Notes: generated from the sequence alone by a model not told the origin. DNA of 64,000 nucleotides from Nonomuraea roseoviolacea subsp. carminata (GCF_024172185.1 NZ_JAMZEC010000001.1:4608001-4672000); one strand, 5' to 3'. Positions 17,489 to 25,947 are shown, counted from the stretch's first letter. Program-made: numbers and translations.

Positions 17489-18229
17489 GCCGGCGGCGAC
17501 ACCCTCCGTGGGCACGGTGACCGCGAACCAGGACGCCTCGACGGCCAGGCCCTCGTCGATCGGCACGTTGATCCCGCGGGTCACCGCGGCCAGGCATGCC
17601 GTCACGGCCGTGGCGGGGTGGCGGACGACGCGCGCCGCCAGGTCGTGCGCCGCGTCGAGCAGGTCTTCCGCCGGGACGACCCTGTTCACCAGGCCGAGGT
17701 CCATGGCGCGCCGCGCGTCGACGGGATCACCGGTGAGGATCATCTCCAGCGCGCGCTTGCGGCCGACGAGCCGGGGCAGCCGCTGCGAACCCCCGAACGG
17801 CGGCGGGAAGCCGAGCGTGATCTCCGGCTTGGCGAAGGTGGCGTGGTCGGCCGCGACGGCGAGCGGCGCCGCCTCGGTGATCTCGCAGCCGCCGCCGTAG
17901 GCGAGGCCGTTGACGGCGACGACGACGGGTTTGGGGAAGGTCTCGATCCGGCGGGTCAGTCCCTGCCCCCGCCGTACGACGTCCCGCAGGGCCCGGTCGA
18001 CGCCTCCCGCGATGCTCTCGGCGAGGTCGCCGATGTCGGCCCCCGCGCTGAAGGCGCGCCGCCCGGCGCCCGTGAGGATGACGGCCCGCACCTCCTCGTC
18101 GGCCTCCACCCTGGCGAGCACGGCCATCAGCTCGTCGATGGTGGCGTAGTCCAGGGCGTTGAGCTTGGCCGGACGGTCGATGGTGATCGTGGTGACGGAG
18201 TCCTGGTGCGAGCACCTGACGGAGGTCAT
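17459..18229 (-). CDS. Enoyl-CoA hydratase/isomerase family protein
   Basis: The 256-residue protein is a crotonase-fold enzyme: AFSAGADIGDL (first oxyanion-hole segment), VNGLAYGGGCEITEAAPLAV (second oxyanion hole) and FAKPEITLGFPPPFGGSQRL. The Glu in the CEITEA region and Glu in PEITLG sit where the two catalytic glutamates of hydratases occur. It probably hydrates enoyl-CoA in fatty acid or amino-acid catabolism, and the exact substrate is unclear. Its ATG overlaps the stop of the upstream SCO6745-type gene (ATGA), so the two form an operon. Confidence 0.9.
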   Translation of the reverse strand: MTSVRCSHQDSVTTITIDRPAKLNALDYATIDELMAVLARVEADEEVRAVILTGAGRRAFSAGADIGDLAESIAGGVDRALRDVVRRGQGLTRRIETFPKPVVVAVNGLAYGGGCEITEAAPLAVAADHATFAKPEITLGFPPPFGGSQRLPRLVGRKRALEMILTGDPVDARRAMDLGLVNRVVPAEDLLDAAHDLAARVVRHPATAVTACLAAVTRGINVPIDEGLAVEASWFAVTVPTEGVAAGLRRFLTRDR

Positions 18230-19086
18230 GGGCGGGGCGCTCCTATCGGGTTGGGGACCGGGATGACGTTCGTGTCGACGAGGTGCCGGCTGATCGGCGC
18301 GGCCAGCCGGATCGCCTCCTCGACGCCGGTCTCGCCGAGCGTGGCGACCGGGTCGGCGGCGAGCCGGTCGGTGGCGTTCTCGATCTCGCGCCGCAGCGCC
18401 CCGCCCGTTCTGGTGAGCCGGGAGTCCCGGTCGAGCAGGCCGCGGGCCACCAGCCTGCGTCGGGCCTCGTCCCACTCGGCGTCGGTCCAGCCGCGACTGC
18501 GCTGGATGAGCTCCCTGGAGACGTTGCCGGTGGCCACATGGGTGAGGGAGGCTTCGAGCCCGGTGAGCCCGCCATGGACGACGGCGATGACATGGCCGTC
18601 GCCGCGATGTTCGCGCAGGATCGTGGTGGCGAGCCAGAGCCGGCCGGCCAGGTCGGCCGGGCGGGGCACCCGCGACCAGGCGGCGGCCAGCGCGCGTCCC
18701 TCGTGGGCGCACCCCTCGGTCGCCCGTTCGAGCAGGTGGACGAGGCGGCGCAGGGAGTCGGGCCCGGTGGGCGGGAGGACGCGGTCGAGCGCCGCCCGCA
18801 CCGCGGCGAGCCGGCTGTCGAGCACCTTGCCCGGGTCGGCGCGCTCCCACGCCTCGGGCAGCGCGCGGGCCGGCTTCACCGGCGAGAACGCGAAGAACAG
18901 GGCGGCCGCGGCGGCCCCGCCGACCGGTCCGAGCGGGGCGACCCGGCCCGCGAAGTAGCCCATCCACCAGCCGGTGAGTCCGATCGCCCGGGCCGCTTCC
19001 GCCGGTTCGCGGGTGAAGTAGGCGACGGCGTGGACGGGCTCGATCGCCTCCCAGAACCGCCGGGCCAGCGTGGGGCTCGGATCCAT
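18226..19086 (-). CDS. SCO6745-family protein
   Basis: The 286-residue protein matches from memory the actinobacterial SCO6745 (SalK-like) family: an N-terminal ARRFWEAIEPVHAVAYF region and a C-terminal half that is predicted winged-helix-like (GWTDAEWDEARRRLVARGLL followed by LTRTGGALRREIE, a MarR-like wing). Its biochemical role is not established. The start at 19086 has AAGGAGAC about 6 nt upstream. The stop overlaps the enoyl-CoA hydratase start by 4 bp, so it probably works in the same acyl-CoA pathway or controls it. Confidence 0.8.
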   Translation of the reverse strand: MDPSPTLARRFWEAIEPVHAVAYFTREPAEAARAIGLTGWWMGYFAGRVAPLGPVGGAAAAALFFAFSPVKPARALPEAWERADPGKVLDSRLAAVRAALDRVLPPTGPDSLRRLVHLLERATEGCAHEGRALAAAWSRVPRPADLAGRLWLATTILREHRGDGHVIAVVHGGLTGLEASLTHVATGNVSRELIQRSRGWTDAEWDEARRRLVARGLLDRDSRLTRTGGALRREIENATDRLAADPVATLGETGVEEAIRLAAPISRHLVDTNVIPVPNPIGAPRP

Positions 19087-19164
19087 CGATGTCTCCTTGG
19101 GTCGAGGACGCCGACGGCCAGCATGTCCGTTGCCGAACGCGCGAGACAGTGCCAATTTTGGGAA

Positions 19165-20592
19165 ATGGACCATGATCTGGGGTGGTGGGTGCGGATCGCC
19201 CTCGACGGGTGGCGGTGCCGTACCGGGCCTCACTACCGGCGGATCGCGGAGGGGATCGCCGACGCGGTGGAGCGGCGGCTGGTGGACGCGGAGGACCGGC
19301 TGCCGGCCGAGCGGCCGCTGGCGGACGCGCTCGGGGTCAGCCGCGGCACGCTCGTCCGCGCCTACGGTGAGCTGGCGGACGCCGGCCTGGTGGAACGCCG
19401 TCAGGGCGCCGGCACCTTCGTCCGCCCGCGCCCCGCCTCGACGCGCGCTCCGGTGGAGGACGCGGCCTCCGCGCTGCTGCGCCGCCGGCTGGCCCGGGAC
19501 GGCTCCGCGGGCCGAGAAGAGATCATCGATCTGTCCCTGTCGGTGCCCGCAGGCGTGGATCACCTGCCGCCCTTCGACGGCGGCATCCTGCCGCGCGACC
19601 TGCGCGGCCATGGACTGCACCCGGCCGGTCTCCCCGCGCTGCGCGCCGCGCTCGCCACCCACCTCACGACGCGGCTGCACCTGCCGACCACGGCGGATCA
19701 GCTCATCGTGACCTCCGGTGCCCGGCACGCGCTGTCGCTGGTGCTCGCCGCGCTGGCCCCCAGCGGGGTGATCACGGGCTGCCCCACCGGTCCGGGGCTC
19801 GTGTCGGCCGTACGGGGAAACCGCCCCGTCGCGGTGCCGGTGGATCCGTTCGGCATCGACGCGCAGGCCGTGCGGCGGCTGGCCGTCGGCACGCCGGTGG
19901 TCTACGTGGACTCCGCGGCCCACGACCCCACCGGCGCGGTCCTCAGCGCCTCACGCCGCGACTCGCTGCTCGCCACGGTACGGCGGGGCGGCGCGCTCCT
20001 CGTGGAGGACCTGGCCCGGGCGGGGCTGGAGCTGGGGGAGGAGGGGGAGCCGGTGATCCCGCTGGCGGCACGGGACGACTCCGTGATCGCCGTGGGCTCG
20101 CTGTCGGCGATGTTCTGGGCGGGGCTGCGGGTCGGCTGGATCCGGGCGCCGGAGCGGTTGCGTGACGTCCTGCTGCTGCTGCGTTCGGGCGGCGATCCCG
20201 GCCCGGGCGTGCCGGCCGAGCTCATCGCCGCCCGCCTGCTCGGGGCGGCCGGCCCGGCGTGGCAGGACGGGCTCCGCGCCTCGCTGCGTGACCGCCGGGA
20301 TCTGCTGCTGGCGCTGCTGGAGCGGCAACTGCCCGCCTGGCGGGCGGAGATCCCGCGGGCCGGGCTGTCGGCCTGGGTCTCCCTGCCGGTCGTCGACAGC
20401 GAGAGCTTCGCGCACCTGGCCGCCCGCTACGGCGTCATCGTCGCCCCGGGAGCCACCGCCTGCGTGGACGGCCGGCACCACCACGGCATCCGCCTCTCCT
20501 TCGCCGAGTCCCCGCAGACCCTGGAGTCCGCGGTCGACCGGCTCACCGCGGCGTGGGAGGAGCACTCGCGCCGGCTCGCCGTCGGACGATGA
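19165..20592 (+). CDS. MocR-type GntR regulator with aminotransferase-like domain lacking the PLP lysine
   Basis: The protein of about 475 residues has an N-terminal GntR winged helix (YRRIAEGIADAVERRLVDAE, LGVSRGTLVRAYGELADAGL) joined to a class I aminotransferase-like domain. In MocR proteins a Lys in the GS-x-S-K-x-(x)-x-GLRxGW motif binds pyridoxal phosphate. Here the motif is GSLSAMFWAGLRVGW with Ala (GCG at 20107-20109, about residue 315), so covalent PLP binding should be lost. The start is uncertain: ATG 19165 or upstream ATG 19121. It is divergent from the SCO6745/hydratase operon, a possible target. Confidence 0.85.
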   Translation: MDHDLGWWVRIALDGWRCRTGPHYRRIAEGIADAVERRLVDAEDRLPAERPLADALGVSRGTLVRAYGELADAGLVERRQGAGTFVRPRPASTRAPVEDAASALLRRRLARDGSAGREEIIDLSLSVPAGVDHLPPFDGGILPRDLRGHGLHPAGLPALRAALATHLTTRLHLPTTADQLIVTSGARHALSLVLAALAPSGVITGCPTGPGLVSAVRGNRPVAVPVDPFGIDAQAVRRLAVGTPVVYVDSAAHDPTGAVLSASRRDSLLATVRRGGALLVEDLARAGLELGEEGEPVIPLAARDDSVIAVGSLSAMFWAGLRVGWIRAPERLRDVLLLLRSGGDPGPGVPAELIAARLLGAAGPAWQDGLRASLRDRRDLLLALLERQLPAWRAEIPRAGLSAWVSLPVVDSESFAHLAARYGVIVAPGATACVDGRHHHGIRLSFAESPQTLESAVDRLTAAWEEHSRRLAVGR

Positions 20593-20610
20593 CCCCGTCC
20601 CCTTTGCGGA

Positions 20611-20616
20611 TACGAT
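20611..20616 (+). promoter_or_regulatory. -10 box TACGAT of a probable leaderless promoter
   Basis: TACGAT ends 7 nt before the GTG at 20624, and there is no ribosome site between. The transcript probably begins at or next to the start codon. Confidence 0.5.
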
Positions 20617-20623
20617 CTGCGCC

Positions 20624-21259
20624 GTGACGGACAATCCCCCCGTAATCAGTACATCTCGCCTGGAAGCGTTCAGTGACGGCGTCTTCGCCATCGCCATCAC
20701 GCTGCTGGTGATCGAGATCCACCTGCCCGAGGGCTGGGAGCACGACCTGCGGGGCGCGCTGATCAGCCTGTGGCCGTCGTACGTGGCCTACGCCATCACG
20801 TTCCTGCTGGTCGGCATGGTCTGGATGAACCACCACCGGATGTTCCACTTCATCCGCAGAACCGACGGCGTGCTGCTCGGGCTCAACGTGCTGCTGCTGA
20901 TGGACGTGGCCTTCCTGCCGTTCCCCACGCACGTGCTGGCCGAGGCCCTGCACAGCGGCGACGGCGCGGCCCAGCGGGTGGCGGCCGTCTTCTACGGGCT
21001 GGTGCTGGTGGTCGGCGGGATCTTCTACAACGCGGTGTGGTGGTACGCCTCGCTCGGCCACCGCCACCTGGGCCCGCACATCACCCCGCCGGAGGCGCGC
21101 GCCCTTCGCCTGCGCTGGGGCCTGGGCCCGGTCTCCTACCTGGTGCCGACCGTGATCGGCGCCTTCAGCGCGGTGGCCGCGCTCTGCTGCTACGTGTTCC
21201 TGCTGGTCGTCTTCTGCTTCGACATGCGGCCGAGAAGACGCGACGCCCTCAGCAGTTGA
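20624..21259 (+). CDS. TMEM175-type (DUF1211) potassium channel family membrane protein
   Basis: The 211-residue protein opens with RLEAFSDGVFAIAITLLVIE, the FSDGVFAIAITL signature of the first helix of TMEM175 K+ channels, whose hydrophobic residues line the pore. Five further membrane helices follow, including LWPSYVAYAITFLLVGMVWM and a C-terminal ALCCYVFLLVVFCF. Bacterial members have one 6-helix repeat and act as tetramers, so the length is normal. Its end overlaps the convergent small gene by 11 bp. Confidence 0.9.
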   Translation: MTDNPPVISTSRLEAFSDGVFAIAITLLVIEIHLPEGWEHDLRGALISLWPSYVAYAITFLLVGMVWMNHHRMFHFIRRTDGVLLGLNVLLLMDVAFLPFPTHVLAEALHSGDGAAQRVAAVFYGLVLVVGGIFYNAVWWYASLGHRHLGPHITPPEARALRLRWGLGPVSYLVPTVIGAFSAVAALCCYVFLLVVFCFDMRPRRRDALSS

Positions 21260-21446
21260 GCAACCCGTCGTCCTTGCGGACGCTGAGCCAGGTCACCATG
21301 TCCGGCCCCAGGCCGGCGACGGACTCCCGGCGCCGGACCCTGTACGGGCGCGGGCTGGGCGCGTGCGCCACGCAGCCACGTCCACCGCAGCCGAGGCCGC
21401 CCGCGTAGAGCGAGGCGGCCGGCAGCACGAGCGAGCGAGCGGACAT
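21249..21446 (-). CDS. Small protein of 65 residues, unknown
   Basis: I do not recognise this ORF. About 94 percent of its codons end in G or C (exceptions GCT, GGT, GGA, CGT), as in real genes here. The N-terminus is weakly hydrophobic with two Cys (LVLPAASLYAGGLGCGGRGC). It is followed by a basic stretch (RPYRVRRRES), and the protein ends MVTWLSVRKDDGLLNC with a terminal Cys. It lies 79 bp after the SDR gene on the same strand, so it may be cotranscribed. It could be an exported peptide or a precursor. There is no clear ribosome site. Confidence 0.5.
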   Translation of the reverse strand: MSARSLVLPAASLYAGGLGCGGRGCVAHAPSPRPYRVRRRESVAGLGPDMVTWLSVRKDDGLLNC

Positions 21447-21525
21447 CGCGGATCCCGTCGGTGAGGCGTCACCAAGATCATGACAGCACGTCGACGGGAT
21501 CGCGGCGGGATCGGGGTGGTCGGGT

Positions 21526-22395
21526 TCAGCGGTAGGAGCCCTCGCGGAGGTCCGCGGCGGCCTCCGGGTGGCGCGGCTCCCAGCCCAGCCGGTCGCGTGC
21601 CGCCTCGCCGCCGACCGACTGGTCGAGCGCCAGGGCGTCGGCGAACAGCTCGCCGAGCTCCTTGCGCGCCTCCTCCAGCGGCCAGACCTTCGGCTCGCCG
21701 GCGACCCCGGCGGCCTGAGCGGCGGCGACGGCCAGCTCTCGTACCGGAACCGCCGGCTCGCTCACGCCGTGCCACAGCGTCCCCGCCGGCGCCTGCTCCA
21801 CCACCTTGGCGAACAGGTCGGCCAGGTCGTCCACGTGCACCATCGGCCAGCGCACCGCCGGGTCCTCGACGACCGTGGGCGCGGAGTTCCTGCGCGCCAG
21901 GCCGACCAGCAGGGCGGGGATGCCGCCGCCGCGGCCGTACACGATGCCCGGACGCAGCACGGTGGCGCGGACGCCGTCCTCGGCGGTGTCGAGCACCTGG
22001 CGTTCGATGCCGGGCCGGTAGCCCACGATCGCGATCGGGTCGGTGGGCGTCTCCTCGTCGGCGGTCGCCGATCCGGTGGCGCCCAGCACCCAGACGCCGC
22101 TGGTGTAGACGAAGGCGCGCCCGGTGCCGCGCAGCGGAGCGGTCAGCGCCGTCACGGCCGCGGCGTCGGTGTCGGCGTCGCCGGTGGGCGTGGCCAGGTT
22201 GATCACGGCGTCGATGTCGGGCGTGACCGCCGCGGTGAGCGAGGCGGGGTCGGTCAGGTCGCCGATCCGCTGCTCGTACCGTCCTTCGGGATCGGCGGAA
22301 CGAACGAGTGCCACCACCTGGTGTCCCGCGGCCGACAGCCTTTCGGAGACGGCCGAGCCCAGGTAGCCGCGAGCTCCTACGATCAAGATACGCAT
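21526..22395 (-). CDS. NAD-dependent epimerase/dehydratase (extended SDR)
   Basis: The 289-residue protein has a Rossmann nucleotide site (MRILIVGARGYLGSAVSERL, GxxGxxG). It has ADE-type strand ends (GDLTDPASL), a Ser-rich catalytic strand (FVYTSGVWVLG), a YRPG in the catalytic helix region and MVHVDDLADLF near the end. The usual YxxxK is not well preserved (VGYRPGIERQV), so an NmrA-like binding role is possible. GGGAGA lies upstream of the ATG. It is divergent from the MarR gene, with paired operators between. Confidence 0.85.
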   Translation of the reverse strand: MRILIVGARGYLGSAVSERLSAAGHQVVALVRSADPEGRYEQRIGDLTDPASLTAAVTPDIDAVINLATPTGDADTDAAAVTALTAPLRGTGRAFVYTSGVWVLGATGSATADEETPTDPIAIVGYRPGIERQVLDTAEDGVRATVLRPGIVYGRGGGIPALLVGLARRNSAPTVVEDPAVRWPMVHVDDLADLFAKVVEQAPAGTLWHGVSEPAVPVRELAVAAAQAAGVAGEPKVWPLEEARKELGELFADALALDQSVGGEAARDRLGWEPRHPEAAADLREGSYR

Positions 22396-22414
22396 GTCAA
22401 CTCTCCCTCAAAAA

Positions 22415-22474
22415 TTTCGATGTCGAAACGTTAGACCGAGATCCGTCTCTGTGTCAAACATTTCGATGTCGAGA
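22415..22474. promoter_or_regulatory. Two MarR-type operators (direct repeat of TTTCGATGTCGAAA-like palindrome)
   Basis: TTTCGATGTCGAAA (22415-22428, palindromic except its central two bases) and TTTCGATGTCGAGA (22461-22474) are 46 bp apart. Both are followed by the same TTAGAC. They lie in the promoter between the divergent SDR and MarR genes, so they are strong candidates for autoregulatory MarR sites. Confidence 0.7.
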
Positions 22475-22519
22475 GATTAGACTGCGGGGCGAAGCCGCCT
22501 CACCAGGAAGGGGCCACGC

Positions 22520-23047
22520 GTGAGCGACGCGACCCGGCAGGACGGAGTTGATGTGATCATCGAGGAGTGGCGGGCGGTTCGGCCCGACCTCGACAGCTCT
22601 CCCATGGCGGTCATCGGGCGCCTCTCCCGGGCGTCGCGGCTGCTGGAGCGCGCGGTCAAGGAGGAGTTCGCCCGGCACGGGCTGGAGTCGTGGGAGTTCG
22701 ACGTGCTGGCCACGCTGCTGCGCTCCGGGCCGCCGCACGTCCTCAGCGCCGGAGATCTGAGCGCGGCGGCCATGGTGAGTTCGGCGGCGCTCACCAACCG
22801 GGTCGACCGGCTGGTGGCCAAGGGGCTGGTCGACCGCGCGGTGGACCCGGACCATCGGCGGCGGGTGCTGATCTCCCTGACCGAGCCGGGGCTGCGCCTC
22901 GTCAACGAGGTGGTCGAGCATCACCTCGCGAACGAGAGCCGGCTCCTCGACGACCTGCCCGCCGCCGACCGCGACCAACTGGCTGCGCTGCTGCGCCGGC
23001 TGCTCATCTCCCTCGGCGACGACGGCCGGCGACCGGCCGGCGCCTGA
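22520..23047 (+). CDS. MarR-family transcriptional regulator
   Basis: The 175-residue protein has the MarR fold: an N-terminal dimerisation helix, winged helix (LSAGDLSAAAMVSSAALTNR followed by VDRLVAKGLVDRAVDPDHRR), the D-x-R-x(R)-x-v wing and C-terminal helices. The GTG start is preceded by AGGAAGGGG. It is divergent from the SDR/epimerase, with two palindromic sites in the gap, so it probably represses that gene and itself until a ligand binds. Confidence 0.92.
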   Translation: MSDATRQDGVDVIIEEWRAVRPDLDSSPMAVIGRLSRASRLLERAVKEEFARHGLESWEFDVLATLLRSGPPHVLSAGDLSAAAMVSSAALTNRVDRLVAKGLVDRAVDPDHRRRVLISLTEPGLRLVNEVVEHHLANESRLLDDLPAADRDQLAALLRRLLISLGDDGRRPAGA

Positions 23048-23092
23048 CCTTCAGCGGGGGGCTCGCAAGCGTCGGGCCGCGCTCAGGCGCGG

Positions 23093-23446
23093 TCAGACCG
23101 GCGCCTGGTCCGTCTCGGCGAGGCGCAGGACCAGGTCGAGCAGGCCGGGAAGGCGGTCGCGCAGGTCGTCGGCGCGGACCCGGATCCGCCGGTGCCGGCC
23201 GTCCACGGCCATGCTGACCACTCCGGCCTCGCGCATGATCCGGAAGTGATTGGTCAGCGTCGACATCGGCACGTCCATGCCCTCGGCCAGAACGGCGCAG
23301 GTCGAGTCGGGGGTGACCCGGGCCCGCCGCACCAGTTCCAGGCGCACGGGATCGCTGAGCGCGTGCAGCACCGTCGCGAGCGTCAGCGACTCGCGCGCGG
23401 GCTCGGGGAGCCATCGCATGCCCCCGACGATATCATTGTTCGACAT
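23093..23446 (-). CDS. ArsR-family transcriptional repressor
   Basis: The 117-residue winged-helix protein has the ArsR pattern: LHALSDPVRLELVRRARV, then CAVLAEGMDVPMSTLTNHFR and IMREAGVVSMAVDGRHRR. The ELCVCD metal motif is not present. One Cys (TCAVLAE) sits in the recognition-helix region, so it is more likely a sensor of organic ligands. It is divergent from the MFS exporter at 23504, and an inverted repeat overlaps its start. The arrangement is a repressor/efflux-pump pair. Confidence 0.9.
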   Translation of the reverse strand: MSNNDIVGGMRWLPEPARESLTLATVLHALSDPVRLELVRRARVTPDSTCAVLAEGMDVPMSTLTNHFRIMREAGVVSMAVDGRHRRIRVRADDLRDRLPGLLDLVLRLAETDQAPV

Positions 23447-23462
23447 TTCGGGATAATCGAAC
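23438..23462. promoter_or_regulatory. Operator-like inverted repeat GTTCGA-N13-TCGAAC with GATAAT -10 box
   Basis: Perfect 6-bp arms (23438-23443, 23457-23462) flank 13 bp. GATAAT at 23452-23457 could be the -10 box of the MFS gene. The site overlaps the ArsR start region, so one bound dimer would block both promoters. Confidence 0.6.
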
Positions 23463-23503
23463 TATCGTCGTGCGGCAGCATCCGCCTCAGGAGAGGAACA
23501 GCG

Positions 23504-24964
23504 GTGACCGCACACCGAACGAACCGGGGAATGCTGCTCGCGGTGGCCTGCGTCGGCCAGTTCATGGTGCTGCTCGACAGCACCATCGTCGGCGCGGCGT
23601 TGCCCGACATGCAGTGGCGACTGCACACCGAGCTGACCGGTCTGCAATGGATCGTCGACGCCTACGTGCTGCTGGTCGCCATGCTGTTGCTGTCCGGCGG
23701 CGTCTTCGCCGACCGGTTCGGCCGCAGGCGGGTGTTCCTGGCGGGCGTCGTGGTGTTCACCGCCGCGTCCGTGCTGTGCGCCGTGGCCCCCTCGCTCGGC
23801 TGGCTGATCGCCGGACGCGTGGCGCAGGGCGTCGGGGCCGCGGCGCTGAGCCCCGCCTCGCTGGCCCTGCTCGCCGCCGCGTATCCCGTTCCGCAGGAGC
23901 GCGTCAAGGCGATCGGGTTGTGGGCCGGGTTCAGCGGGATCGGGCTGGCCGCCGGGCCGCTGGCCGGCGGCGTGCTGGTGGACGCCTTCGGCTGGCCGGC
24001 CATCTTCCTCGTCAACGCGCCCATCGGCGTGGTGCTGCTGCTGGCCGGTCTGCGCCTCCTGGAGGAGTCCCGCAACCCGGGCGCGCCGGCGATCGACGTC
24101 CCGGGGACGGTCCTGTCCGTCCTGGGCGTGGGGGCGCTGACGTACGGGCTGATCGAGGGCGGCTCCCGCGGCTGGACCTCGCCCGTGATCGTGGGCGCCT
24201 TCGCCGCCGCGGTGGTGATCCTGGCCGTCTTCGTGGTGGTCGAGGGGCGTCGTGCGGCGCCGATGCTGCCGCTGCGGCTGTTCCGGCAGCGGCTGTTCAC
24301 GGTGTCCAACACGGCGATGGTCGTGGTGGGGTTCGCGCTCATGGGCTCGTCGTTCTTCTTCTCCCAGTTCTTCGTGTACGTCCAGGGCACGTCGATCCTG
24401 GTGGCCGGCCTGCGGACCCTGCCCGCCACCCTCGCCATGGTGGTCGTCAGCCCGTTCGCGGGCCGCTTCGCCGCCAGGTACGGCTTCCGGATCGTGGTCA
24501 CCGCCGGCCTGGCGCTGGCCGGGACGGGGCTGCTGACGCTGGGCTTCACGCACGCCGACACCGGCTACGGGAACGTGTGGTGGCGGCTGGCGGTCGTCGG
24601 CATCGGGTTCGCCCTGACCATGTCCCCGCTGACCGGCGCCGCCATCCAGGCGGTCAGTCCGCAGGAGGGCGGCCTGGCCTCGGGCGTCAGCAGCACCACC
24701 CGGCAGATCGGCGCGGTGCTCGGCGTGGCGGTGCTCGGGGCCGTCGTCCGCACCCGGGAGGCGGGCGGCGCGTCGTTCGAGAGCGGCCTCGACAGCGCCT
24801 TCGTGGTGGCCGGCGTCGTGACCTTGGCGGGCGCCGTGTTCACCGGGCTGTGGCTGGTGCGGTCCAGGCTCGCGGAGGTCTCCGCGCCGCGGACCTCACC
24901 CGCCGGCGCGCCGACGGGTGAAGGCCGCCCGGTAGGCGCTGGGGGTGAGACCGGTCCGGCGTGA
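23504..24964 (+). CDS. MFS drug exporter, DHA2 (EmrB/QacA) type
   Basis: The 486-residue protein has the 14-helix DHA2 layout. Motif D1 (LDSTIVGAALPDM) is in helix 1, motif A (GGVFADRFGRRRVFL) follows helix 2, and motif C (GFSGIGLAAGPLAGGVLVDA) is in helix 5. Proton-driven export of hydrophobic compounds is expected. The GTG at 23504 has AGGAGAGG upstream. It is controlled in all likelihood by the divergent ArsR gene. Its last 69 bp overlap the convergent GlxA-type gene. Confidence 0.92.
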   Translation: MTAHRTNRGMLLAVACVGQFMVLLDSTIVGAALPDMQWRLHTELTGLQWIVDAYVLLVAMLLLSGGVFADRFGRRRVFLAGVVVFTAASVLCAVAPSLGWLIAGRVAQGVGAAALSPASLALLAAAYPVPQERVKAIGLWAGFSGIGLAAGPLAGGVLVDAFGWPAIFLVNAPIGVVLLLAGLRLLEESRNPGAPAIDVPGTVLSVLGVGALTYGLIEGGSRGWTSPVIVGAFAAAVVILAVFVVVEGRRAAPMLPLRLFRQRLFTVSNTAMVVVGFALMGSSFFFSQFFVYVQGTSILVAGLRTLPATLAMVVVSPFAGRFAARYGFRIVVTAGLALAGTGLLTLGFTHADTGYGNVWWRLAVVGIGFALTMSPLTGAAIQAVSPQEGGLASGVSSTTRQIGAVLGVAVLGAVVRTREAGGASFESGLDSAFVVAGVVTLAGAVFTGLWLVRSRLAEVSAPRTSPAGAPTGEGRPVGAGGETGPA

Positions 24965-25849
24965 GACGTGCCGGCGCAGGGAGTCCGTGGTCACCAGCCC
25001 GCTGAGGTGCGCCACCTGGTCCATCGGCAGGTCGGTGCTCTCCAGCAGTTCCCGGGCCAGCTCGACCCGCTGGTGGAGCAGCCATTGCAGCGGGCTGAGG
25101 CCGGTCTCGGCCAGGAAGCGGCGGGTCAGGGTGCGCACGCTGGTGCGGGCGTGGGCGGCCAGGGCGGCCCGGGTGAGGGGTTCACGCAGTCGTTCCAGCG
25201 CCCATGCCCTGGTGCCGGCCAGCGAGGTGCCGGTCTCGGGCGGCAGCGGGGACGCGATGAACTGGGCCTGCCCGCCGGGACGCACCGGCGCGGCCACGAC
25301 GAGCCGGGCCACGGTGTTGGCCGTGGCGGCGCCGTAGTCGCTGCGTACGAGATGGAGGCACAGGTCGATGCCGGCGGACAGGCCGGCGGAGGTCAGGATG
25401 CCGCCGTCCTCGACGTAGAGCACGTCCGGCCGTAGGTCCACCGACGGGAAGCGGCGGCGGAACTCCTCCGACCGGGCCCAGAAGGTGGTGGCGCCGCGGC
25501 CGTCCAGCAGCCCCGCCTCGGCGAGGACGAAGGCCCCGGTGCAGATCGAGGCGACGCGCCTGCCCGCGTCCGCGGCCGAGCGCAGGACCTCCAGCACGCG
25601 CGGATCGACGTCGTCGCGGGCGCCGGTCCCGGTGACGATGACGGTGTCACTGTCGGCGACGATCTCCAGCCCGTACGGGACCGTGACCTGGAAGCTTCCA
25701 CTGCTGGCGACGGGGCCGGGCTCGGCCGTGCAGACGCGCACCGCGTAGCCGGCCCGGCCGTCCACGGTCGTCGCGCCGAGGACCAGTTCCGGGATGGACA
25801 GGTCGAACGTGGTGACCGGTGGGACGGCGATGACGGCGACCCGGCGCAT
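24896..25849 (-). CDS. GlxA-family transcriptional regulator (DJ-1/PfpI + AraC HTH)
   Basis: The 317-residue protein joins an N-terminal DJ-1/PfpI-like domain (about residues 1-170) to a C-terminal double AraC HTH (about 215-312). The DJ-1 part includes VASICTGAFVLAEAGLLDGR with the conserved Cys of the nucleophile elbow. The AraC part includes RTLTRRFLAETGLSPLQWLL and DQVAHLSGLVTTDSLRRHVS. Such proteins sense small metabolites and activate neighbouring catabolic genes. It is divergent from the NAD-binding protein gene at 25948, a likely target. Confidence 0.93.
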   Translation of the reverse strand: MRRVAVIAVPPVTTFDLSIPELVLGATTVDGRAGYAVRVCTAEPGPVASSGSFQVTVPYGLEIVADSDTVIVTGTGARDDVDPRVLEVLRSAADAGRRVASICTGAFVLAEAGLLDGRGATTFWARSEEFRRRFPSVDLRPDVLYVEDGGILTSAGLSAGIDLCLHLVRSDYGAATANTVARLVVAAPVRPGGQAQFIASPLPPETGTSLAGTRAWALERLREPLTRAALAAHARTSVRTLTRRFLAETGLSPLQWLLHQRVELARELLESTDLPMDQVAHLSGLVTTDSLRRHVSRRTGLTPSAYRAAFTRRRAGG

Positions 25850-25947
25850 GGCCCGAACCTCCGGATGTTTGGCATTCGGGCCACTACCGTAGCGATCGGC
25901 CTCGGTGGAGGGTGGAGCCGCACCCCCCTCGTACCTCGGAGGTAGGC

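Noticed and set aside
24896..24964. Frameshift at the MFS/GlxA overlap
   Set aside because: The 69-bp convergent overlap is consistent with both frames staying intact to sensible ends.
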